This document shows positions 45,823 through 54,401 of a DNA stretch of 64,000 nucleotides, piece after piece (position 1 is the first letter of the stretch; every line of letters begins with the position of its first letter). The stretch is from Mucilaginibacter rigui (GTDB lineage: Bacteria > Bacteroidota > Bacteroidia > Sphingobacteriales > Sphingobacteriaceae), in assembly GCF_014773275.1 (NCBI RefSeq), contig NZ_JACWMW010000001.1, positions 992,001-1,056,000 of the forward strand, given 5' to 3'. A program made the translations under genes and the position numbers. Below the pieces are notes generated by a model. The model worked only from the letters and a program-made list of their open reading frames with translations. It was not told where the DNA came from and searched no databases.

Positions 45823-46422
45823 TTAAATTTTTTTTGAAAAAAATGCGGAAACCAGTATGATCATTGCCGAAATATCGATATTCGATTGTACAAAGCTGGT
45901 GATAGAGTGGGTAGCACCCTGCAGGTACTTTTTTACTGTTTCGCGCGAGAGGCCCATCTGGCGGGCTATCTCATCGTACTTTAAACGGTTATGGCGGCTT
46001 AATAAATAAACCTTTTGCTGTTGTGGTGGTAAATGATCTATAGCCTCATCTAATAAGCTATAATAACCCGCTAAGCCGGGGCTGTCATCAGGGGTGATAG
46101 ACAAGGCGTTTTTTTCGAGTGTTTTTTGATGGATACGTTCTTTAGCCACCTTACGCAGGCAATTTAATGCGTGGTTTTTTGAGATCACAAACAAATACGC
46201 CCTGAAATTTTGGACATTTGTTAGTGTTTCGCGGCTCATCCAGATCTTTAAAAACACATCCTGCACCACTTCTTCGGCAAGTTCAACTGAATCTGTTATG
46301 CGGTAAATATGCGTACCCAAAAGCTGGTGATGGGTGTTAAACAATTCGCTAAAAGCATGTTCATCCCCATTGGCCACCTTCAATAGCAACTCTTTTTCAC
46401 AAGGTAAAATTAAGTCAGACAT
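45823..46422 (-). CDS. ECF sigma-70 factor
   Basis: A 199-residue extracytoplasmic-function sigma factor. Region 2 spans about residues 10-95 (DEHAFSELFNTHHQLL, LAEEVVQDVFLKIWMSRE) and region 4 about 125-185 with the helix-turn-helix YDEIARQMGLSRETVKKYLQG. The C-terminal hydrophobic end ISAMIILVSAFFSKKI is unusual but frequent in the Bacteroidetes group linked to FecR and SusC. It is the first gene of the locus. Its upstream gap (46423-46573) is AT-rich; no clear promoter was chosen. It should direct transcription of the fecR-susC-susD genes. Confidence 0.94.
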   Translation of the reverse strand: MSDLILPCEKELLLKVANGDEHAFSELFNTHHQLLGTHIYRITDSVELAEEVVQDVFLKIWMSRETLTNVQNFRAYLFVISKNHALNCLRKVAKERIHQKTLEKNALSITPDDSPGLAGYYSLLDEAIDHLPPQQQKVYLLSRHNRLKYDEIARQMGLSRETVKKYLQGATHSITSFVQSNIDISAMIILVSAFFSKKI

Positions 46423-46573
46423 AGGCGATAGTTGGTATAGGCAAGTAATGCAAAATATACTACAACTGCAACTAATTATGGCTTAATGTTAAAAATGTAT
46501 CATTCTGCGTAAATGCATACATTAATAATTGCTTGTTTGTTAATGTATTAACTACAGGTAAAAAGATATGCTT

Positions 46574-47596
46574 TTAGAATAAAGAGGGGTTTTGGCCTGT
46601 TTTGATCTTCCCAAGGTGTTTATAAGCGCTTTCGGTAGCTTCGCGGCCCCGTGCAGTACGCATTAAAAAGCCTTCCTGTATCAGAAACGGCTCATAAACC
46701 TCTTCTATGGTTCCTTCTTCTTCGCCAACAGCGGTGGCAATGGTTTTTAAACCTACCGGGCCGCCTTTAAATTTATCTATAATGGTAGAAAGGATCTTGT
46801 TATCCATTTCATCCAGGCCATGCTCATCAACATTAAGGGCGTTAAGTGCATACTTAGCAATGCTGGTATCAATATTACCGTCGCCTTTTATCTGGGCAAA
46901 ATCGCGGGTGCGGCGTAACAGGGCGTTGGCTATACGCGGGGTGCCGCGGCTACGGCGGGCAATTTCGTAAGCGCCCTCATCGCTGATGGGGGTGCGGAGT
47001 ATGGTTGCCGAACGCAATACAATAGTGGTAAGCAGCTTGGCATCATAATACTCAAGCCGGCTGTTTATACCAAACCTTGCACGCAGTGGGGCGGTTAGTA
47101 AACCCGAACGCGTTGTAGCACCTACCAGTGTAAATGGATTAAGCGAAATTTGTACCGAGCGCGCGTTTGGCCCGCTCTCCAGCATAATATCAATCTTAAA
47201 ATCTTCCATGGCCGAATACAGGTATTCTTCCACAAGCGGGCTTAAACGGTGAATCTCGTCAATAAAAAGGATGTCGCCGGTTTCGAGGCCGGTGAGCAGG
47301 CCTGCAAGATCGCCGGGTTTATCCAATACCGGGCCCGATGTTATTTTTATGCCTGCACCCATCTCGTTGGCGATGATATGCGACAGGGTGGTTTTACCTA
47401 ACCCGGGAGGGCCATGCAACAGCACATGATCCAGCGCTTCGCCGCGCTGGCGGGCAGCCTGTACAAATATGCGCAGGTTTGCCAGTATTTTGTACTGACC
47501 GGTAAAATCTTCAAATGCCTGCGGGCGTAAAACTTTTTCTATATCACGTTCGGCAGGAGAGAGGCGTTCGCTATCCGGATCAAGATTTTCATTCAT
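46574..47596 (-). CDS. ruvB: Holliday junction branch migration helicase RuvB
   Basis: A 340-residue hexameric AAA+ motor that moves Holliday junctions with RuvA. Walker A is [11 protein letters not shown], Walker B FIDEIHR, sensor 1 [10 protein letters not shown], and the arginine finger region LRARFG. The C-terminal winged-helix has [24 protein letters not shown] and ends with [13 protein letters not shown]. The start [18 protein letters not shown] at 47596 matches the family. The frame continues upstream to 47644, but those 16 residues are hydrophobic and untypical. No ruvA or ruvC is nearby. Confidence 0.95.
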   Translation of the reverse strand: MNENLDPDSERLSPAERDIEKVLRPQAFEDFTGQYKILANLRIFVQAARQRGEALDHVLLHGPPGLGKTTLSHIIANEMGAGIKITSGPVLDKPGDLAGLLTGLETGDILFIDEIHRLSPLVEEYLYSAMEDFKIDIMLESGPNARSVQISLNPFTLVGATTRSGLLTAPLRARFGINSRLEYYDAKLLTTIVLRSATILRTPISDEGAYEIARRSRGTPRIANALLRRTRDFAQIKGDGNIDTSIAKYALNALNVDEHGLDEMDNKILSTIIDKFKGGPVGLKTIATAVGEEEGTIEEVYEPFLIQEGFLMRTARGREATESAYKHLGKIKTGQNPSLF

Positions 47597-47691
47597 TGCC
47601 AACGAAATTAGTATTTTTAGATGAAAGGTAAAAGCAGAAAGCAAAAAGCTTTAGGGCCGGATGTTATAGCTTTAGACTGTAAGCTTTTCGC

Positions 47692-48423
47692 TCACCCCTC
47701 CGGATATTTTCTGAAAATGCTGTTTATCTTCATCTGTATAACGCCAAAAAAGGCTTCCTTGAAGATACCTGATGACATTTTGGAGGTGCCGGCAGTGCGA
47801 TCGGTAAATATAATGGGTACTTCGGTTACTTTAAAACCATGTTTTATAGAGGTATATTTCATCTCTATCTGGAAGGCATACCCCACAAATTTTATCTTAT
47901 CCAGGTTTAGCGTTTCCAATACTTTGCGCTTGTAGCACATAAAGCCGGCGGTGGCATCCTGTACATCTATACCCGTAATAAAACGTACATAAACTGATGC
48001 AAAAAAGCTCATCAGCACCCGGCTCATGGGCCAGTTAACCACGTTAACACCTTTTATATACCGCGAGCCGATAGCTGCATCAGCGCCATCTATACAGGCC
48101 TGGCGCAAACGAAGCAGGTCATCGGGGTTGTGGGAGAAATCGGCATCCATCTCAAAAATAAAATCGTAATGGTGCGCAACCGCCCATTTAAACCCATGAA
48201 TGTACGCTGTACCCAATCCCTGCTTGCCCGATCGTTCTTCAATAAAAAGTTTTCCGTCAAATTCATGCTGTAATTGTTTTACAATAGTGGCTGTACCATC
48301 GGGCGACCCATCATCAATTATCAAGACGTGGAAATCATGCGGAAGCGTAAACACCTTACGGATCATCCGTTCGATGTTCTCTTTCTCGTTATAAGTAGGA
48401 ATGATGACTATACTATCGGGCAC
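47692..48423 (-). CDS. Polyprenol-phosphate mannosyltransferase-like GT2
   Basis: A 243-residue glycosyltransferase of family 2, close to dolichol-phosphate mannose synthase. Visible motifs are VIIPTYNEKENIE (residues 6-18), LIIDDGSPDGTA, the metal-binding EMDADFSHNPDDL and AAIGSRYIKGV. No C-terminal membrane domain is present, so it is the catalytic-only type. It should transfer mannose or another hexose from a nucleotide sugar to a polyprenyl phosphate at the inner face of the inner membrane. It starts upstream of ruvB on the same strand, 48 bases from the longer ruvB frame. Substrate sugar is uncertain. Confidence 0.88.
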   Translation of the reverse strand: MPDSIVIIPTYNEKENIERMIRKVFTLPHDFHVLIIDDGSPDGTATIVKQLQHEFDGKLFIEERSGKQGLGTAYIHGFKWAVAHHYDFIFEMDADFSHNPDDLLRLRQACIDGADAAIGSRYIKGVNVVNWPMSRVLMSFFASVYVRFITGIDVQDATAGFMCYKRKVLETLNLDKIKFVGYAFQIEMKYTSIKHGFKVTEVPIIFTDRTAGTSKMSSGIFKEAFFGVIQMKINSIFRKYPEG

Positions 48424-48495
48424 GTAACTGCAGAATTTGTTTTTGTAATGAACGCCGCTAAAATAATTTAATTTTATACCGCTTTAAAATAAAAA

Positions 48496-48519
48496 ACAGG
48501 AAAGTGTAAGCTTTCCTGT
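48496..48519 (-). terminator. Terminator of the peptide transporter gene
   Basis: ACAGGAAAG (48496-48504) pairs with CTTTCCTGT (48511-48519). On the minus strand it is followed by TTTTTTATTTT. It lies 25 bases after the minus-strand stop at 48544. Confidence 0.8.
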
Positions 48520-48543
48520 AATTCAATAGTAATATGATGATTA

Positions 48544-50037
48544 TTATTGATTGTTTGCTTCTGCAACAACTTTATTATCAAGGTATGGGTCGGTAATGTA
48601 ATTCCTCTCTTTTAATCGCGGAGAAATAATCAGGAACGCAATGATAAACACACCTATAAATGCTACAAAGAACCATTCGTAATTGGCACCTTTTAAGTTT
48701 GTGGCCCACCAGCCGCCACCTTCAATAAGCCCGTTAACAGAGGCTGTTATCAGGTTACCGAACGATACCACCAGGAACCAGATCCCCGTCATGGTACTCT
48801 TCATTGATTTTGGCGAATGGGTATAAGCGTACTCTAAACCGGTAATAGATACCAGTACTTCGGCTGCTGATAATATCATAAACGCCAGTACCTGCCACCA
48901 AATGGATGGCGAACCGCCATGATCAAGGCTGGTGTGTATAACGCCAATTACCACAAATGATAAAGCGGTTAACACCAGGCCCGTACCAAGCCTGCGCAAT
49001 GGTGTTGTTTTTAGTCCCCGTTTATCGAGCCACGGGTATATTACATAGTTAAACAGCGGGATAAACAGGAGCAGGAATACGGTGTTAAAGGTTGACAACT
49101 GACCCGGATATATGGTGAATGTGGTAAAACCAAGGTTAATAACACGATCCATTTTTTGGGCATATAACGTCCATTCAGATAAACATTGATCCCAAACAGC
49201 CCAAAATGCCAGCGCGAAAAAAAATACCGACATAACCCGGTACACCGCTTTCACACCTTCAACGCGCTCGGGGTCATAGTTTTCTTTAGCAATATCAAGT
49301 AATGATTGGCCCGGTTGCCTTTTGCTTAAATGGGTTAGGGCATACCATGTTATAAACACCAGGTTGTTACGGTTAACGCCCTGTGGAGGGACCTTTACAT
49401 ATTTTTTACGGCCCGAGAAAAATATGATGGTAGCAAGCGCCATCAGTAGCCCGGGGATACCGAAGGCCCATTTAGGCCCAAAGTGTTCGTAAGTCCATGG
49501 AATAGCTACGGTTGAAATCATAGAACCGGCATTGATACTGAAATAGAACCAGCCGTAAACTTTTGAAAGCAGGTCCTGATTGGTAGCATCAAACTGATCG
49601 CCAACGTTAGCAGATACACATGATTTGATACCGCCGGCGCCAATTGCAACCACAAGCAAACCTAATTCAAAACCAGTTAGGCCACCATCAAACGTTGCCA
49701 GCATTAAATGCCCAATGCAGTAAATTATAGATACATATAAAATAAGCTTGTATTTGCCGGTAAACCAGTCGGCTATCATGCCGCCTACAAATGGCAAAGC
49801 ATAGGCCACCATCACAAACAGGTGGTGCAGCTTATTAGCATGCGCATTAGCCTGGTCGGTTAACGCCGGGTTGTCAGTAGGATTAAAAAATTGGTTCACT
49901 AAAAACAGCGTGAGTACAGAACGCATTCCATAAAAACTAAAGCGCTCTGCGGCTTCGTTCCCGATAATAAATGGGACACTCTTGGGGAATCTTGATTTTG
50001 GTTTTGCCGGAGCGGTTGTTTGTAGGTTTTCTGCCAT
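48544..50037 (-). CDS. POT/PTR2-family proton-dependent peptide transporter
   Basis: A 497-residue inner-membrane MFS transporter of di- and tripeptides. The signature ExxER appears as NEAAERFSFYGMRSV near residues 28-42, followed by GGMIADWFTGKYKLILY near 79-95 and YFSINAGSMIST. About 14 hydrophobic segments are visible. The length fits family members. It has its own terminator, and a 114-base gap separates it from the next minus-strand gene, so it may be monocistronic. The C-terminus is polar (LDNKVVAEANNQ). Substrate beyond small peptides cannot be inferred. Confidence 0.93.
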   Translation of the reverse strand: MAENLQTTAPAKPKSRFPKSVPFIIGNEAAERFSFYGMRSVLTLFLVNQFFNPTDNPALTDQANAHANKLHHLFVMVAYALPFVGGMIADWFTGKYKLILYVSIIYCIGHLMLATFDGGLTGFELGLLVVAIGAGGIKSCVSANVGDQFDATNQDLLSKVYGWFYFSINAGSMISTVAIPWTYEHFGPKWAFGIPGLLMALATIIFFSGRKKYVKVPPQGVNRNNLVFITWYALTHLSKRQPGQSLLDIAKENYDPERVEGVKAVYRVMSVFFFALAFWAVWDQCLSEWTLYAQKMDRVINLGFTTFTIYPGQLSTFNTVFLLLFIPLFNYVIYPWLDKRGLKTTPLRRLGTGLVLTALSFVVIGVIHTSLDHGGSPSIWWQVLAFMILSAAEVLVSITGLEYAYTHSPKSMKSTMTGIWFLVVSFGNLITASVNGLIEGGGWWATNLKGANYEWFFVAFIGVFIIAFLIISPRLKERNYITDPYLDNKVVAEANNQ

Positions 50038-50151
50038 ACGTTTTAAACTATTTTTTGACTAAAGTACTATAATTAAATTGATCCGAAATTTTATACCGAA
50101 ATTATTACAGAGGCACTTGTAATGTTTTGATTGCTGAAAGATAGTAATGGT

Positions 50152-51090
50152 TTAATTTTTTCTTTTTGTGCCTGCAGGTTTCTTTACAGGTGCGGGGGCG
50201 CCGTTCCTGTCTATAATTGCCTGTGCTTTAGGGTCAATATATTCGGCATCCCTGGTTTCGGGGATGTTGCGCATATCAAGGTTTTCTACAAATTCCCATC
50301 TGCCGTTTTTAAGTTTATAACCATCATAGCTAAGGTCTGGCCCAAAGGTTTCGGGGTGGTCTTTCATTTTATCATCAGGCGGGGCAAGGTGGTCAAACAC
50401 GATCAGATTTTGCTCGGGCACATAACGCAATAACATCGATGCCTGCCGCGTGTACTCAAATACTACACGTTTGCGGCTTCCGTTAAACACAGGCATACCC
50501 AAATTTGGCTTATCCTCCTTATCAAAAGAAAGCACCTCAATAACCTTTTTTGTTGATTTTACATTGTTACCCTTCCAGCCTAATAAAACATAATAGGGGG
50601 TTGCAGCTGCCACACGTATTATTTTGTAATACTGAGCACCAAACCATTTACGGTTATCGGTTACAGAATCTTCGGGGTTCTTAAGCATGGGCGAATAATC
50701 CTCAAGCGGGTACATCAGCAGGTTATTGCCGGTATTCATTTGCACGGTGCCGTAAAAACGATAACTGCCATCCTGGTTCATTACATGCCAGCTTAGTATC
50801 CTGAAACGATTATCCGGCGAGTTAAGGGTACTGATGCTCTTAACAGAATCGAACGGAAAGTTGAACGAGTGGGGTACTTTTAACGCGCTAACCAGCGTAC
50901 GGATGAAGGTATAATTGGCAGCCTTACGCTCCATATCATCCGGGTTGTTCACAAACTTTTTACCAAGAGATTTTAAACTATCCTGGTATATGCTTAGCTG
51001 TTTTAGGTTTTTGCTCTCGTCAGAGTGTTGAGCAAAAGAACTGCTTAAACAAAATAACAGGCATATAGCTAAAATGGAACCTCTCATCAA
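50152..51090 (-). CDS. Exported protein of unknown function
   Basis: A 312-residue protein with a clear signal peptide (MMRGSILAICLLFCLSSSFA, then QHSDES). The mature part is mixed alpha/beta, with aromatic-rich segments such as YYVLLGWKGNNVKSTKKVIEV and VFEYTRQASMLLRYVP. No catalytic motif is recognised. The last 20 residues are Pro/Lys/Ala-rich (APAPVKKPAGTKRKN) and likely disordered. It lies 55 bases downstream of the thiolase on the same strand, so it may be co-transcribed, but a functional link is not evident. I do not recognise a family. Confidence 0.7.
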   Translation of the reverse strand: MMRGSILAICLLFCLSSSFAQHSDESKNLKQLSIYQDSLKSLGKKFVNNPDDMERKAANYTFIRTLVSALKVPHSFNFPFDSVKSISTLNSPDNRFRILSWHVMNQDGSYRFYGTVQMNTGNNLLMYPLEDYSPMLKNPEDSVTDNRKWFGAQYYKIIRVAAATPYYVLLGWKGNNVKSTKKVIEVLSFDKEDKPNLGMPVFNGSRKRVVFEYTRQASMLLRYVPEQNLIVFDHLAPPDDKMKDHPETFGPDLSYDGYKLKNGRWEFVENLDMRNIPETRDAEYIDPKAQAIIDRNGAPAPVKKPAGTKRKN

Positions 51091-51145
51091 ATATTTTATG
51101 ATAACTGAAACGTTAAACAGGCCGCTAAATTATTAAAAAGATAGG

Positions 51146-52324
51146 TTACAACAAGTTTTGAATAACCATAGCACTTGCGCCACCGCCACCGTTACAAATA
51201 CCTGCCGCGCCAAGTTTACCGCCATTTTGCTGCAATACATGTATCAGCGTAACAATAATACGTGCGCCCGAAGTGCCCAGCGGGTGGCCAATAGCAACGG
51301 CACCGCCGTTAACGTTTACCTTAGCGGCATCAAGCTTTAATAGTTTGTTATTGGCTACAGCTACTACCGAGAAGGCTTCATTTATCTCAAAAAAGTCTAC
51401 CTGTTCTGCAGATATGCCAGCTTTGTGCAATGCCAACGGGATAGCTTTTGCGGGGGCCGTAGTAAAATATTCGGGCGCTTGTTGTGCATCGGCAAATGAT
51501 ACTATTTTGGCCAGTGGTTTTATGCCCATGGCCTCGGCTTTTTCTTTGCTCATTAACACCAAAGCAGCAGCGCCATCATTTAAGGTTGATGCATTGGCCG
51601 CTGTAACGGTACCATCTTTTTTAAATACAGGTTTTAGGGTAGGGATCTTATCAAACTTTACTGCTTTTGGCTCTTCGTCATCAGCAAATAAAGTTACGTC
51701 GCCTTTTTTATCTTTCAATTCAACCGGGGTAATTTCGGTTTTAAATTTCCCCGCAGCTTGTGATGCCTGCGCACGGTTATATGATTCTATAGCAAAAGCA
51801 TCCTGCTCTTCGCGGGTAACGTTACAGTCAACAGCACAAAGCTCGGCTGCCGAACCCATGTGGTAATCATTATATACGTCCCAAAGGCCATCTTTTACAA
51901 GGCCATCAATGATCTGCCCGTTACCCAGGCGATAGCCGTTACGGGCTTTATCAAGATAATAAGGCACGTTGCTCATGCTTTCCATACCACCGGCTAAAAC
52001 AATATCGTTATCGCCATTGGCGATGCTTTGGGCTGCCAGCATAATGGCTTTCATACCCGATGCGCATACTTTATTAACCGTAGTTGCAGGCAGGTATGGC
52101 AAGCCGGCAAAAATAGCCGCTTGTGTAGCAGGTGCCTGGCCTAAATTAGCCGATAGCACGTTGCCCATATAAACTTCCTGTACATCTGATGGTTGCAAAC
52201 CGGCTTTTTCAATAGCCGATTTAATAACTACCGCACCTAATTGTGTTGCCGATAAAGATGCTAAACTGCCGCCAAAACTGCCGATAGGTGTGCGGGTTGC
52301 CGATACGATATATACTTCTTTCAT
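51146..52324 (-). CDS. Acetyl-CoA C-acetyltransferase (thiolase)
   Basis: A 392-residue thiolase that condenses or cleaves acetyl-CoA units. The nucleophile is Cys87 in NKVCASGMKAI; the general-base His is in GGAVAIGHPLGTSGAR and the second Cys in GICNGGGGAS. The N-terminal signature EVYIVSATRTPIGSFGG is present. Length and motifs fit the biosynthetic/acetoacetyl-CoA group rather than long-chain degradation. On the minus strand a TAAATTTG box lies 32 bases upstream of the ATG. No beta-oxidation partners are nearby. Direction in vivo cannot be told. Confidence 0.93.
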   Translation of the reverse strand: MKEVYIVSATRTPIGSFGGSLASLSATQLGAVVIKSAIEKAGLQPSDVQEVYMGNVLSANLGQAPATQAAIFAGLPYLPATTVNKVCASGMKAIMLAAQSIANGDNDIVLAGGMESMSNVPYYLDKARNGYRLGNGQIIDGLVKDGLWDVYNDYHMGSAAELCAVDCNVTREEQDAFAIESYNRAQASQAAGKFKTEITPVELKDKKGDVTLFADDEEPKAVKFDKIPTLKPVFKKDGTVTAANASTLNDGAAALVLMSKEKAEAMGIKPLAKIVSFADAQQAPEYFTTAPAKAIPLALHKAGISAEQVDFFEINEAFSVVAVANNKLLKLDAAKVNVNGGAVAIGHPLGTSGARIIVTLIHVLQQNGGKLGAAGICNGGGGASAMVIQNLL

Positions 52325-52355
52325 GAGCTAAAATGTTCTTTATTATAATGGTTGG

Positions 52356-52363
52356 GCAAATTT
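52356..52363 (-). promoter_or_regulatory. Putative -7 promoter box of the thiolase gene
   Basis: On the minus strand TAAATTTG matches TAnnTTTG, about 32 bases before the ATG. The stretch 52325-52586 between this box and the 32-bp element has no gene; it contains two similar AT-rich words near 52450 and 52490 (TGCGAAAAATG and CGCGAAAAAATG). Confidence 0.35.
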
Positions 52364-52586
52364 AGTTTTTACTTTGAATAGTAACGACAGAAATGAAAAA
52401 TATTATGCATGCATAGCATTTAAGTGCCCAGCTTCATTAAATTAAAGCGTGTTTTTTTTTGCGAAAAATGCGGGTTCCATTTTCTTTCCATTCGCGAAAA
52501 AATGAACCATTTCTTAAATGCACACTTTATAAATCAAATATTAATTAAAAGTAACTAAATGCCCACAAGTGCCTTATAATATCCTC

Positions 52587-52618
52587 AAAAGGCCGTACTG
52601 AGGCCGAAAAAAGGCGAA
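52587..52618. repeat. 33-bp dispersed element, copy 2 (inverted)
   Basis: The reverse complement of this stretch equals the element at 2866-2898 except for one substitution and one missing C. It overlaps one arm of a strong hairpin described separately. Confidence 0.55.
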
Positions 52619-52644
52619 AAAAAGCTCTTTTTTCGCCTTTTTTC
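52606..52644. terminator. Perfect 17-bp hairpin downstream of the SPFH operon
   Basis: GAAAAAAGGCGAAAAAA (52606-52622) and TTTTTTCGCCTTTTTTC (52628-52644) pair perfectly around a 5-base loop. On the minus strand it follows the Arc-like gene (stop at 52721) by 77 bases and is symmetric, so it can act in both directions. Confidence 0.65.
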
Positions 52645-52720
52645 CCACTGAATCTTGCTTGTTCATTTTTATGGAATGGAACAAGGTAGTAGGGAACAAA
52701 CGAAACAAATCATTAACCAA

Positions 52721-52891
52721 TTATTCAGTATCTTTTTTTTTGCGTGATGTTTTTTTCCGGGCTTTTAACGCCTCCTGCAGCAAAAATTCAATTTGCCCGT
52801 TGGTGCTGCGAAATTCATCAGCACCCCAGGTCTCAATCTCTTTGAGCACATCGGGGTTTACCCTTAATACAAATGCTTTTTTCTCTGCCAT
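52721..52891 (-). CDS. Arc-like ribbon-helix-helix small DNA-binding protein
   Basis: A 56-residue basic protein that standard length cut-offs miss. Translation from ATG 52891 gives MAEKKAFVLRVNPDVLKEIE, then TWGADEFRSTNGQIEFLLQE and ALKARKKTSRKKKDTE. The short strand AFVLRV, helix DVLKEIETWGADEF and helix NGQIEFLLQEALK fit the MetJ/Arc ribbon-helix-helix fold; the tail is strongly basic. The start is 4 bases after the stop of the upstream gene on the same strand, so it belongs to the SPFH operon. It may act as autoregulator, but this is inference. A plus-strand frame overlaps it and looks unlikely. Confidence 0.8.
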   Translation of the reverse strand: MAEKKAFVLRVNPDVLKEIETWGADEFRSTNGQIEFLLQEALKARKKTSRKKKDTE

Positions 52892-52895
52892 AATA

Positions 52896-53429
52896 TTACT
52901 GTGATGCAGCCTGTTGCTGGCGTAACAATATTACATGCAGCCCTATCATGATCAATAATGGCAGGGGCGGCATGTTGTCCGGCTTTGTAATCAAATCAAT
53001 AGTTACTGTAAATGGCTGTTTAATACTAAATGCTTTTTGGGTGATCTGGAAAATATCGCCTAATTGCCCGTTGGTAAGCACAAGCGATTTTGAGAACAGC
53101 TTTTTATACAGGTAAGTAGCTTCAAAACCATCGTCGAGTTTCAGGTTAAAATCTCTTTTCCAAGTTTCGGGGATGATGTTGCCTATGGTATCATCTTCGC
53201 CAAGGTTAAGCAAAAGGGTACGGTTAAACCAACCCTTTCGCTTAATTGTCCAGCTGTTTTGTGGCAGTTCAATAATAGCGTCACGCTTAAAGTTGGAGCG
53301 GTAGCGTAGTTTGGCATATACAAATTGGCCGTCGGTAAGTTCGTACTCCCGCTTAAACCAGCCCTGCCTGGTAATAAACAGCTCGGTGGTTTTAACCTGT
53401 GCAAAATCGCGTTGATCGGTACTCATCAT
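52896..53429 (-). CDS. Unknown 177-residue protein, tubby/LOR-like pattern
   Basis: A 177-residue protein lacking recognised motifs. It is rich in alternating polar/hydrophobic beta strands, with FITRQGWFKREYELTDGQFV, WTIKRKGWFNRTLLLNLG and LVLTNGQLGDIFQIT, a pattern that reminds me of beta-barrel tubby C-terminal-like or LOR folds. A C-terminal hydrophobic helix near 155-170 (PLPLLIMIGLHVILL) may anchor it in the membrane. The ATG shares a base with the SPFH stop (TAATG), so the two are translated together. The role in SPFH-protein function is unknown. Confidence 0.65.
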   Translation of the reverse strand: MMSTDQRDFAQVKTTELFITRQGWFKREYELTDGQFVYAKLRYRSNFKRDAIIELPQNSWTIKRKGWFNRTLLLNLGEDDTIGNIIPETWKRDFNLKLDDGFEATYLYKKLFSKSLVLTNGQLGDIFQITQKAFSIKQPFTVTIDLITKPDNMPPLPLLIMIGLHVILLRQQQAASQ

Positions 53430-54286
53430 TAATGGTATAAAGTGCCTGTGTTTACTATAGGCGATACGCTTTTATCGCCGCACAATACAACAAGCAGGTT
53501 GCTTACCATAGCTGCTTTGCGTTCTTCGTCAAGTTCAATAATGTTTTTCTCTTCCATTTTTTGTAGGGCCATTTCAACCATGCCAACGGCACCTTCAACA
53601 ATAAGCCTGCGCGCCGATATAATGGCCGATGCCTGCTGACGCTGTAACATGGCGTGGGCAATTTCAGGCGCGTAAGCGAGGTGCGAGATGCGTGCTTCTA
53701 AAACTTCGATACCGGCACGTTCAAGGCGTTCGTTTAGTTCCTGTACCAAAAGTATCCCAACCTGTTCTGAGCCACCGCGCAGGGTGATGCTGGCGTTTTC
53801 GTCCTCAATATGATCGTATGGGAACGAGTTAGCCAAATGGCGTACGGCAGCTTCGCTTTGTATGTTTACATATTGCAGGTAATTTTCTACCGCGAAAATT
53901 GCTTTTGCGGTATCTTTTATCTGCCATACAATAACGGCGGCAATCTCTATTGGGTTACCTACACTATCATTTACTTTTAACTGCTGGCCGTTAAGGTTAA
54001 ATGCTTTTAATGATACCTTCTTTTTTACAGTAAAAGGATTAACCCAAAAAAAGCCATCCTGCTTTACGGTGCCCTGGTATTTACCAAATAAGGTAAGCAC
54101 CTTAGATTCGTTGGGGTTTACAATGGTTAGGCCCGGTAAAATAAATATAAAATTTATAACGCATATTACTGCGCCAATTGCAGGCTGTTCCAGGTAGAAA
54201 GCAAACGCTGCGCCGGCAATAAGCACAAGTACTAAAACAAAGGCTAAATAGCCCGATGGTGCTGTGGTGATTTTTTCGTTATTCAT
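53429..54286 (-). CDS. SPFH-domain (stomatin/prohibitin-like) membrane protein
   Basis: A 285-residue protein with two adjacent hydrophobic segments near residues 12-30 and 35-53, followed by an SPFH domain starting [19 protein letters not shown] coiled coil typical of flotillin-type oligomers occurs near 185-255, including [20 protein letters not shown]. Members form membrane microdomain scaffolds or protease-regulating complexes. A TATCTTTA box, a near match to the -7 consensus, is found on the minus strand upstream. It heads a three-gene unit with the 177-residue protein and the Arc-like protein. Confidence 0.9.
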   Translation of the reverse strand: MNNEKITTAPSGYLAFVLVLVLIAGAAFAFYLEQPAIGAVICVINFIFILPGLTIVNPNESKVLTLFGKYQGTVKQDGFFWVNPFTVKKKVSLKAFNLNGQQLKVNDSVGNPIEIAAVIVWQIKDTAKAIFAVENYLQYVNIQSEAAVRHLANSFPYDHIEDENASITLRGGSEQVGILLVQELNERLERAGIEVLEARISHLAYAPEIAHAMLQRQQASAIISARRLIVEGAVGMVEMALQKMEEKNIIELDEERKAAMVSNLLVVLCGDKSVSPIVNTGTLYH

Positions 54287-54375
54287 GATTAAGTTTTGAT
54301 TTAAAATGATATCATAAAGATATCAACTTTATTTTGAGATAAACAAGAAAAAATACAGATAACCGAAACTTATAT

Positions 54376-54383
54376 TATTTTTG
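54376..54383 (+). promoter_or_regulatory. Putative -7 promoter box of the 7TM-HD gene
   Basis: TATTTTTG matches TAnnTTTG and lies 18 bases before the ATG at 54402. The 115-base gap is shared with the divergent SPFH gene. Confidence 0.35.
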
Positions 54384-54401
54384 ATTGGATAAACACGTCT
54401 A

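Noticed and set aside
51273..51866. 197-codon plus-strand open frame inside the thiolase gene
   Set aside because: Opposite to a thiolase with all catalytic motifs; Ala/Ser-rich shadow composition.
52659..52904. 81-codon plus-strand frame at the end of the SPFH operon
   Set aside because: The minus strand of the same region encodes the Arc-like protein, with a start tightly coupled to the operon.
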